DNA of 7,886 nt from Chitinivibrio sp051745065. Lineage in GTDB: Bacteria > Fibrobacterota > Chitinivibrionia > Chitinivibrionales > Chitinivibrionaceae. The stretch lies in contig JBNJDQ010000114.1 in NCBI GenBank assembly GCA_051745065.1, positions 1 through 7,886 on the forward strand, given 5' to 3'. The notes beneath the pieces were generated by a model. The model made no database searches. It was not told the origin of the DNA and saw only the letters and a list, made by a program, of their open reading frames with translations. Within the stretch, counting starts at the first letter, position 1; the number at the start of each line of letters is the position of its first letter. Shown here piece after piece: positions 1 through 5,298 of this stretch. Made by a program: the position numbers and the translations under genes.

Positions 1-807
1 TTTGTACAGCCTGAAATCCCTCTCTTTTTCCTCTTTTCGGGTAAAACGAAGAGTGTTGACAATCTCCGCCTCATACCCTTCAGCCCGGACAACAACCGTA
101 TACACCCCCGGCAGAATATCCGTCAGATAATACATACCGAGGTCATCCGTATGGGCGCTGTATTCTGTATTCAGTATTTTTACTTCCGCATCCACCAGGG
201 GCGTTCCATCGGCATTGGTAATGGCACCGCTCATCCGAGCAACCCGCTCGGAACGGGGAACCGTCGGGGAAAGACTGATTACGGCCGAACGGAGTACCCC
301 TTTTTCAAGATCAACGGAAATCGCCGTATCCCGAAAACCTTTTGCAGAAATCTTCAGAGTAAGATCCTGCGCCTCTTCAAAAAGAGAGAAGAGGCCTGAC
401 TCATCGGACATGCGAAGGTTATCTCCAAAGGTAATCCGTGCATAGGAGATCGCCGAATCGGTCTCCGAATTATTGATTTTACCGATAAGAAGTGGATCGC
501 GCGTATCTTTGCGTGAAACGGAACGCAGAGTTACCCGGCAGGTATCTCCGCTGAGTGTATCAAGAACCACCTTTTTGCGGGGCAGGCCCACAGCAGAAAC
601 AATGAAATAGTCATCCCGCCGTCCCGTCTGCAGTACAAATTCTCCCCGCCGATCCGTAAATGCACGGTATTGCCCGTCTTCACTGCGGACTTCCGCCGCA
701 GCAACGGGAACAGAGGTATTTCCGACAGTAACGACCCCCGTAATGTCACGGGCGGAGGCGTGGCCGATATGCAGCAAAAGCATCAGTACAGGGAACAGTC
801 GTTTCAT
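1..807 (-). CDS. Secreted protein with three carboxypeptidase-regulatory-like repeats (C-terminus cut by window edge)
   Basis: The reading frame is open from the ATG at 807 to the window edge, giving 269 residues without a stop. Residues 1-19 form a signal peptide (MKR, then a Leu-rich core, then HASA). Three beta-sandwich units of the carboxypeptidase-regulatory-like/CNA-B-like type follow at about 20-98, 105-180 and 190-268. Each opens with a G-x-[IV] strand (ITGVV, IGKI, MSGAI), has an A-x-[VI] strand, a D-x-x-G-x-[FY] turn (DRRGEF, DESGLF, DDLGMY) and a hydrophobic strand before a VxGL, AKGF or AEGY step. In known families such repeats sit at the N-terminus of outer-membrane receptors or in surface proteins, so a C-terminal barrel or anchor outside the window is possible. 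An in-frame ATG at 825 would add six residues ahead of the signal peptide and has no ribosome site; ATG 807 is preferred. Specific function unknown. Confidence 0.8.
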   Translation of the reverse strand, partial: MKRLFPVLMLLLHIGHASARDITGVVTVGNTSVPVAAAEVRSEDGQYRAFTDRRGEFVLQTGRRDDYFIVSAVGLPRKKVVLDTLSGDTCRVTLRSVSRKDTRDPLLIGKINNSETDSAISYARITFGDNLRMSDESGLFSLFEEAQDLTLKISAKGFRDTAISVDLEKGVLRSAVISLSPTVPRSERVARMSGAITNADGTPLVDAEVKILNTEYSAHTDDLGMYYLTDILPGVYTVVVRAEGYEAEIVNTLRFTRKEEKERDFRLYK

Positions 808-811
808 ATCC

Positions 812-856
812 GTATCTCTTTTCATTTTGATTCTGACGGTCTAAAGATACTCCTCC
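812..856 (-). promoter_or_regulatory. Leader hairpin that could bring a distant GGAGGA next to ATG 807
   Basis: On the minus strand GGAGGA (856-851) lies 43 nt before ATG 807, far too distant for normal use. It is directly followed by GTATCTTT (850-843), which can pair over 8 bp (one G-U) with AGAGATAC (819-812). If this hairpin folds, only GGAT (811-808) separates the GGAGGA from ATG 807. The alternative is a weak linear site, AAGAGA (820-815), which the hairpin would hide. The pairing is visible in the sequence; its use in translation is inference. Confidence 0.35.
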
Positions 857-867
857 GGTGTTATTGT

Positions 868-897
868 TTTTTAAGCTCTGTGTTAGCATATTGTTAA
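868..897 (-). promoter_or_regulatory. Candidate sigma70 promoter for the leftward secreted-repeat gene
   Basis: On the minus strand TTAACA (897-892, 5 of 6 to TTGACA) is followed after 18 bp by TAAAAA (873-868, 4 of 6 to TATAAT). A start near 861 would place the mRNA 5' end just upstream of the GGAGGA at 856-851. The -10 match is mediocre, so this is a candidate only. Confidence 0.3.
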
Positions 898-935
898 TAC
901 TCTTTGATTCTTCTGGTACGAGATTCAAAAGATGA

Positions 936-963
936 TTGCTGAAGATTAAAATAATGGTATAAT
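936..963 (+). promoter_or_regulatory. Sigma70-type promoter for the FecR-domain gene
   Basis: A perfect TATAAT lies at 958-963. A weak -35, TTGCTG (936-941, 3 of 6), sits 16 bp upstream. Transcription would start near 970, leaving a leader of about 34 nt before ATG 1004. The ATG at 962 falls inside the -10 box, so it cannot be translated from this promoter; this decides the start of the downstream gene. Confidence 0.6.
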
Positions 964-1003
964 GGTGCGGTATACCTCTATCATGTTTAAAGAGAGCGGC
1001 TTT

Positions 1004-2707
1004 ATGAACAGATACAGCATAACTGCAGCGGCACTCATTTTGTCTGCTGTCCTGTCCCTTGAAGGACGGGTCCCGAAGGATTCCCTCACCCTGCCCTATA
1101 CTGCAGATCAGGTCCGTCCGGATTCTGCGGCAAAAGAAAAGATCACATCGTTCACACAGGACGTTTTTATGCAGCACGACAGCACCGATTTGCCCCGGGC
1201 ACTGCTTCTTACGGGAATCACCCCACAAAGCACCGGGCAACGCAGTCTGACCATGGGGGAGCGCCTGAGCTTTCTGCGCAAATATCTGCATGACTCCCTC
1301 CATATTCCCGACACACTGATTCGTGAATACTGCTGCACGGAGTATTCCCTGCCCGCAAAAGCCGATACTCCGGCAGACAGCATACGCCTTGCAGTAATAC
1401 AAACTGATCCCCCTGTTCTGAAAGGAACTGTTCAGTATCCCGAAGATTCAGTGCAGCAATCCCCCCTCAGCCAGGGGGACACCATCAGCCTGGAGTGGGG
1501 AACTTCCGCAGAACTGGTCATGAACAACGGCTACACCGTTGATGCCGTCGGTCCGGCGGATATTTTTCCAAAAGGGTCCCGTCTGGGAATCGCCCGCTCT
1601 GCAGGGGCCACTCTCACGTGCCGACGCAGGTTGCCTCTTTCACCGCTGTTGATCACACACGGCCCCCTCAGTATTCGGGCGGAAGAGGACCTCATTCTGC
1701 GTGATCACGGAGACACCCTTTTTCTGACAGCCCTGCAGGGGTCCGTCGGGGTTACGGCCGGGGACAACACCCGGGAAATTGCACGCAACAGCGGCTGTTT
1801 TATTACCCCCCGGAAATTTCGCAGCATCGAACTCCCCCTGCCTCCGCGTCTGATAGGTGATTCAACGATCATCCGCGTGGCCGGACTCCGGGACACTCTG
1901 CGCTGGTCAAGCAGCGCTGAAGCCTATGATCTGCGTCTGATAACCCCTGCAGGGGACACAGTGCTTGATACGCTTGTTGATACAACCACCCTGATTCGTG
2001 AGCTTCCCTTCGGAGATTTTACCCTCGCAATTACCGCCGTGGATGTCTTCGGTTTTCGTTCTGTACAGCCCGGCCACCAGGCTCTTACCATAAAACGGGA
2101 AAGCGGGTTACGCAGTCTGGAGGGATTCAGCCGGAATGATTCCATTACAGTAAACCATCGTTTCTTTACCTTTCAGGGGAGCCTGGAGAGAAACGTAGAG
2201 GCCCTGGTAATTGACTCCTCCCTGACAGCCGTGGACAGCACCCGCTCCTTTTCGGAACAGTTTTATCTGCATGAAGGGCTCAACACCTTCGACTTTGTTC
2301 TCCATTACCCCGATTCCTCCCGCGATACCATAGAGAAAAAGATCTTCTACACCGGTCACGATGAGCGCTACACCATTCGGGACTCCCTCATGGGACAGCC
2401 TGCCTTTACACCGACAGGAAAACTGACCGTCTCCGGCAGAATCCCCGAAGCCTCCCGTCTGATCATTGACGGCGATACGGCCGACCTGAAAGAGGACGGC
2501 TCCTTTACGCATACCCTGAATATCCCCTCATACGGCACCGAACCGGTTGCGTACGATATTACCTACAACAGCGGAAATACACGGGTCGTTTTGCGTAACG
2601 TGGAGCATATTGAAACCACAAACAGCCTTGAGCGGAACCTGCGTTCCCTCATGGAGTACACCGTTCTCGGCGGACTGCTGTATCTTATTACATTCGGCCT
2701 TGAGTAA
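1004..2707 (+). CDS. Secreted FecR-domain protein with Ig/FN3-like repeats
   Basis: A 567-residue protein. Residues 1-20 are a signal peptide (MNRYS, then an Ala/Leu core), so it is exported. Residues about 22-150 have no recognised fold. About 157-268 match a FecR domain: a GDTI strand, an A-E-L-V strand after a Gly-Thr-Ser turn, and a closing L-x-G-S-V-x-V strand followed by an R-x-I-A-x-N-S-G turn. About 287-363 looks FN3-like (LRWSSS, then AITAVDVFGFRS). About 383-449 and 471-533 resemble two Ig-like modules of the 'dGSF...N' type (EDGSF at 497-501). Residues 552-566 form a short hydrophobic C-terminus that could touch a membrane. FecR domains are known from periplasmic sensor and cell-wall-associated proteins, but no sigma factor gene is nearby. 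Upstream in-frame ATGs at 962 and 983 are less likely: the signal peptide begins at 1004, and AGAGAG (991-996) sits ahead of it. It is probably co-transcribed with the barrel gene 48 nt downstream. Confidence 0.75.
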   Translation: MNRYSITAAALILSAVLSLEGRVPKDSLTLPYTADQVRPDSAAKEKITSFTQDVFMQHDSTDLPRALLLTGITPQSTGQRSLTMGERLSFLRKYLHDSLHIPDTLIREYCCTEYSLPAKADTPADSIRLAVIQTDPPVLKGTVQYPEDSVQQSPLSQGDTISLEWGTSAELVMNNGYTVDAVGPADIFPKGSRLGIARSAGATLTCRRRLPLSPLLITHGPLSIRAEEDLILRDHGDTLFLTALQGSVGVTAGDNTREIARNSGCFITPRKFRSIELPLPPRLIGDSTIIRVAGLRDTLRWSSSAEAYDLRLITPAGDTVLDTLVDTTTLIRELPFGDFTLAITAVDVFGFRSVQPGHQALTIKRESGLRSLEGFSRNDSITVNHRFFTFQGSLERNVEALVIDSSLTAVDSTRSFSEQFYLHEGLNTFDFVLHYPDSSRDTIEKKIFYTGHDERYTIRDSLMGQPAFTPTGKLTVSGRIPEASRLIIDGDTADLKEDGSFTHTLNIPSYGTEPVAYDITYNSGNTRVVLRNVEHIETTNSLERNLRSLMEYTVLGGLLYLITFGLE

Positions 2708-2709
2708 AA

Positions 2710-2723
2710 CGTATATTTATACG
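2710..2723. repeat. Intercistronic palindrome CGTATA-TT-TATACG
   Basis: A 6+6 perfect dyad with a 2-nt centre lies 2 nt after the FecR-gene stop and 20 nt before the AAGGAG of the next gene. The centre is too small for a full RNA hairpin, so a DNA-binding site or chance in AT-rich sequence are both possible. Confidence 0.35.
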
Positions 2724-2755
2724 AACCGGAAAACAAAACAGACAAGGAGCTGGCA

Positions 2756-3370
2756 ATGAAACGTATTATTCTTATGTGTGTCTTTTTTGCACTCGCCGCA
2801 GGGGCAGAAAATGCAATCAATCTCTCTGTCGGGCCGATCTGGCCGACTGATAATCCGCTCATAGAAAACTCTGAGCAGTCCTTTGCATGGAACGCAGCTG
2901 CGGAATGGGCATTTGCCTTTGACAATCACATCTCCATCGGTGCCAAGATGGATCTGCTGTGGCATGTTACCAGCAACAACGGGGATACGGCACAATCATC
3001 ATCGGATCTGCAGGGAATATCAAAAATTGAGAGCGAACAGCGTATTATGATGTTCCCTCTTTCTGCATTTATCCAGATCAGCCCGATCCCCCAGTACCGC
3101 CTTCATCCGGTGATCCGGGGACAGGTCGGTTACAACTCCATGACGGTTCGCCACACCGATTACAGCGAATCCAACGACAGCAATATCGATAAGGTTGACG
3201 GGTATTATTACGGCGTTTCCACGCGCCTCGGTGTTGATGCAGTCTACGATATCGGCCCCAAGTCCTCCCTCTTTACGGGGTTTGAATATCATTTCTCAAA
3301 ACTACGGAACGATTACGAACTCGACATGAATGCCCCGGCAATCCGCATGGGCCTCTCGGTGTACTACTAA
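2756..3370 (+). CDS. Small outer-membrane beta-barrel protein
   Basis: A 204-residue protein. Residues 1-18 are a signal peptide (MKR, then an Ile/Leu/Phe core, ending in AAGA). The rest shows alternating polar and hydrophobic strands with aromatic girdles: INLSVGPIW (21-29), FAWNAAAEWAFAF (43-55), HISIGAKMDLLW (58-69), MMFPLSAFIQIS (98-109), VIRGQVGYNSMTV (119-131), GYYYGVSTRLGVDAVYDI (149-166), SLFTGFEYHFS (171-181) and AIRMGLSVYY (195-204). The final strand ends in Tyr-Tyr, like the C-terminal aromatic recognised by the BAM machinery. About eight strands suggests an OmpA/OmpW/OmpX-sized barrel. AAGGAG (2744-2749), 6 nt before the ATG, fixes the start. No enzyme motif is visible. Its closeness to the FecR-domain gene suggests a shared envelope role, which is inference. 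Confidence 0.75.
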   Translation: MKRIILMCVFFALAAGAENAINLSVGPIWPTDNPLIENSEQSFAWNAAAEWAFAFDNHISIGAKMDLLWHVTSNNGDTAQSSSDLQGISKIESEQRIMMFPLSAFIQISPIPQYRLHPVIRGQVGYNSMTVRHTDYSESNDSNIDKVDGYYYGVSTRLGVDAVYDIGPKSSLFTGFEYHFSKLRNDYELDMNAPAIRMGLSVYY

Positions 3371-3378
3371 GAATCATC

Positions 3379-3399
3379 GCCCGGCGAAAATCGCCGGGC
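3379..3399. terminator. Strong GC hairpin after the barrel gene
   Basis: GCCCGGCGA (3379-3387), an AAA loop and TCGCCGGGC (3391-3399) form a perfect 9-bp stem starting 8 nt after the stop codon at 3370. No T-run follows on either strand, so it is either a non-canonical terminator or an mRNA 3' stabiliser. Confidence 0.5.
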
Positions 3400-3455
3400 A
3401 TCACCTCATCCACGTCAGACTCTCCGACTACCATTCATTCCTGATTTAACCGCCC

Positions 3456-3484
3456 GTGAGCGTGGTGGCCGTACAACATATATT
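3456..3484 (+). promoter_or_regulatory. Weak candidate promoter for dtd
   Basis: TATATT (3479-3484, 5 of 6 to TATAAT) lies 17 bp after GTGAGC (3456-3461, 3 of 6 to TTGACA). It falls between the hairpin at 3379-3399 and dtd, where a promoter would be expected. The -35 is poor. Confidence 0.25.
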
Positions 3485-3523
3485 TTACACCGGTAAATGA
3501 CACCACAGCAACAGGAGGAAGAG

Positions 3524-3973
3524 ATGCGTGCAGTTCTGCAGCGGGTTTCGTCCGCAGAGGTCACAGTTCACGGGGAGTCAGTCGGTGCAATCGACCGGGG
3601 GCTGCTTGTCTATCTGGCAGTTCACCGCGATGATCCTGCCGAAGCAACGGGCAAGACCGAATGGCTTCTCAATAAGATCTGCGGCCTGAGACTCTTTGAA
3701 GACAGTACCGGAAAGATGGATCTCTCCCTGCATGATATTTGCGGCGATATTCTTATTGTATCACAGTTTACGCTCTACGGTGATTGCCGCAAGGGGCGCC
3801 GCCCCTCCTGGTCACGCTCCGCAGGACCGGATGCTGCGGAAGCGGTGTATCATGCCTTTGTTGCGCACGCACAAAAGATAGCACCGGGCAATGTCGCCAC
3901 GGGCCGATACCGTACAGAGATGGCCGTACACAGCTGTAACGACGGCCCCGTTACTCTGATTTTGGAGAAGTAG
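3524..3973 (+). CDS. dtd: D-aminoacyl-tRNA deacylase
   Basis: A 149-residue protein, the usual length for DTD. The enzyme hydrolyses D-amino acids (classically D-Tyr) and mis-charged glycine from tRNA in the cytosol, a chiral proofreading step. The N-terminus MRAVLQRV is typical. The two hallmark motifs are present: SQFTLYGD (residues 80-87) and the Gly-cisPro motif NDGPVT (139-144), which together line the substrate pocket. The segment before the second motif reads TGRYRTEM, where many family members have TGxFGADM; this is mild divergence and does not touch the catalytic motifs. The start at ATG 3524 is chosen over the in-frame ATG at 3497 because AGGAGG (3513-3518) lies 5 nt upstream and the family begins MRAVLQR. 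It stands alone and converges on the minus-strand operon. Confidence 0.95.
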   Translation: MRAVLQRVSSAEVTVHGESVGAIDRGLLVYLAVHRDDPAEATGKTEWLLNKICGLRLFEDSTGKMDLSLHDICGDILIVSQFTLYGDCRKGRRPSWSRSAGPDAAEAVYHAFVAHAQKIAPGNVATGRYRTEMAVHSCNDGPVTLILEK

Positions 3974-3985
3974 CAGGCACGGGAG

Positions 3986-4002
3986 ATCCGCGCCCAGCGG
4001 AT
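3986..4002. terminator. Hairpin between convergent genes
   Basis: ATCCGC (3986-3991), loop GCCCA and GCGGAT (3997-4002) form a perfect 6-bp stem between the ends of dtd and the leftward operon. It could serve both strands. No clear T-run follows in either direction, so termination strength is uncertain. Confidence 0.45.
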
Positions 4003-4005
4003 AAA

Positions 4006-4452
4006 TCAATAGATATTTACAATGGCACACCGCACGCGGTAGGGACCGACAAATCCGGGCGAAAGAGTGCGTAATTCTTTCTGAAAGCGCGTACTGAAAC
4101 GCAGCATATTAAAATCTGCGGTATTGTAACTGCCCCGGCGCAGCATTTCCCGCAAAAGGACGCCCATCATTTCTTTTTCCTCTCTCAGGCGCTCTCCAAG
4201 GGTTCTGTTCGCCGCGGCAATGGAAACCCGTACATCAAAGACATACTCTCCGGCATCAATATTTTTGTACACAAAGGAAAACGTATCTGCCGGATCTTTC
4301 AGAATCTGCATAAGAGAGCCCCTGCGTTCCACGGAAAAGCCTGCGCGGTCCGGACGGGATTCCTTCCCTGCGTTCTGCGACGTATCAACGGAAAAGGCAG
4401 AAAGAGTACAGATCAACCCTGCCAGAACAAGGATACTGCCGTATGTTTTCAT
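4006..4452 (-). CDS. Secreted FliL-like protein, last gene of the HD-GYP operon
   Basis: A 148-residue protein. Residues 1-20 are a signal peptide (MKTYG, then a Leu/Ile core, then LSAFS). Cys15 is not in a good lipobox. The C-terminal half resembles the FliL domain layout: a YVFDVRVSIA strand (70-79) followed by a helix rich in Glu/Arg (84-105), then a FNMLRFSTRFQKEL helix (114-127), a turn (SPGFVG, 131-136) and a final strand (YRVRCAIVNIY, 138-148). In FliL the last two elements are the 'iN..L..G.V..V.f' segment. FliL proteins normally sit at the flagellar stator with an N-terminal anchor; this one appears cleaved or anchored by its signal sequence, and no flagellar gene is in the window. 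The ATG overlaps the upstream stop (ATGA), so translation is probably coupled. The FliL assignment is tentative; 'secreted hypothetical' is the safe call. Confidence 0.6.
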   Translation of the reverse strand: MKTYGSILVLAGLICTLSAFSVDTSQNAGKESRPDRAGFSVERRGSLMQILKDPADTFSFVYKNIDAGEYVFDVRVSIAAANRTLGERLREEKEMMGVLLREMLRRGSYNTADFNMLRFSTRFQKELRTLSPGFVGPYRVRCAIVNIY

Positions 4453-4934
4453 TTAAAAAGATCCCCGTCAATAATAATATGACCGAGAAAGGCAATGCTC
4501 CCCGCTACGGAATATGGAATAAGGCCGACAGCGGTCTCCCGGCCGTACATCATCCATGGAATCGCTGTCAGGAGTGAAGGTATCAGCAGGGCCGCCCATA
4601 TCGTATGCGTCCAGCCCCGATGCTTCCCCACAACCGGCAACATGGCAAAAAGCCCGAACACCGCCGCCGCGCGGTACTCCCCCATGAGAATAATGATGAA
4701 GTCCGTAATAAAAAAGAGTGGATAGAAAATATCCTGCCCGACACTGTTGGTATCGATATCCGGCCAGAGACCAAAAAGCACCACCGCCGCAAAGAGTGAA
4801 AAGATACCGCCGTAGGAACTTACAGCATTAGAAAAAATATCCACGGAAATCCATGCTGAAGAGATAAGAAACAGCACGTACACTGCCACACCGATGACCA
4901 GGGAGAGAACCGTATGTCCGCGATATCCCGGCAT
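4449..4934 (-). CDS. YdjM-family (DUF457) membrane-bound putative metal-dependent hydrolase
   Basis: A 161-residue polytopic inner-membrane protein. It has the conserved polar residues of the YdjM/DUF457 family: His7 in GHTV at the N-terminus, WPDID (57-61) at the end of a membrane helix, HRGWTH (105-110), and GHIIIDG (151-157) near the C-terminus. These His/Asp residues are the proposed metal ligands; the substrate is not known for the family, and in E. coli ydjM is LexA-regulated. Hydrophobic helices lie at about 8-30, 42-56, 70-84, 88-103, 112-129 and 136-153. The length is close to that of other family members. The start is 3 nt after the stop of the upstream gene, with no strong ribosome site, and the stop overlaps the next start by 4 nt; both point to translational coupling within the operon. 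Confidence 0.8.
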   Translation of the reverse strand: MPGYRGHTVLSLVIGVAVYVLFLISSAWISVDIFSNAVSSYGGIFSLFAAVVLFGLWPDIDTNSVGQDIFYPLFFITDFIIILMGEYRAAAVFGLFAMLPVVGKHRGWTHTIWAALLIPSLLTAIPWMMYGRETAVGLIPYSVAGSIAFLGHIIIDGDLFK

Positions 4935-4937
4935 ATC

Positions 4938-5285
4938 TTATTTATTCGACTCCATACGCTTTTTGACCGTATCCGCCGCATCCTCTGCAGAATCAGAAAC
5001 CTCATCAACTTTTTTGCGAACCGTCTCTTTGCCTTTCTCTACACCTTCTTTCAAACGTTCATTTCCGCGGTCAAGTTCCTTCTCTGCATTTTCACGCATC
5101 GATTTAACCGTTCCACGAACATCCTCTTCTTCAAACCAACCCAGCTGGGGTCCGGCAAAGTAGAGCACGGCTGCAATAACCACAAGGGGCAGAACCAGTT
5201 TCAGCACACCCTTCACAAACATTATAACCAAAAGGGTAATCAGAATTACACCGGCAACAATCAATACGTTTTCAGTCATCACCAT
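4938..5285 (-). CDS. Small membrane protein with hendecad-repeat cytoplasmic or periplasmic tail
   Basis: A 115-residue protein of unrecognised family. Two hydrophobic helices at about 6-24 and 27-45, split by a Lys-Gly step, could form a hairpin in the inner membrane. The remainder (about 52-115) is strongly charged and predicted helical. It has 11-residue periodicity: hydrophobic or small residues recur at block positions 1, 5 and 8 (V56/V60/M63, A67/L71/G74, L78/V82/G85, V89/V93/V96, A100/A104/V107). Such hendecads occur in right-handed coiled coils and in LEA-like or lipid-surface helices. The ATG at 5285 is fixed by AGGAGG 7 nt upstream. It lies 11 nt after the HD-GYP stop codon and 3 nt before the YdjM-type gene. 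It may be a membrane scaffold or stress-type protein; its role is unknown. Confidence 0.75.
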   Translation of the reverse strand: MVMTENVLIVAGVILITLLVIMFVKGVLKLVLPLVVIAAVLYFAGPQLGWFEEEDVRGTVKSMRENAEKELDRGNERLKEGVEKGKETVRKKVDEVSDSAEDAADTVKKRMESNK

Positions 5286-5292
5286 GGGAAAA

Positions 5293-5298
5293 CCTCCT
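5293..5298 (-). promoter_or_regulatory. Ribosome binding site written across the upstream stop codon
   Basis: On the minus strand AGGAGG (5298-5293) overlaps the TAG stop of the HD-GYP gene (5299-5297), with 7 nt to ATG 5285. Ribosomes ending the HD-GYP gene sit on this site, so re-initiation and matched expression of the two proteins are likely. Confidence 0.75.

Noticed and set aside
962..1003. Earlier in-frame starts (ATG 962 and ATG 983) for the FecR-domain gene
   Set aside because: ATG 962 lies inside the TATAAT box, and both starts would put extra residues before a clean signal peptide that begins at 1004.
746..1402. Minus-strand open frame of 218 codons
   Set aside because: It runs antisense to the FecR-domain gene and across the divergent promoter region; its product is Cys-rich and has no family features.
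3497..3523. Earlier in-frame start for dtd
   Set aside because: The family starts MRAVLQRV and AGGAGG is placed for ATG 3524.
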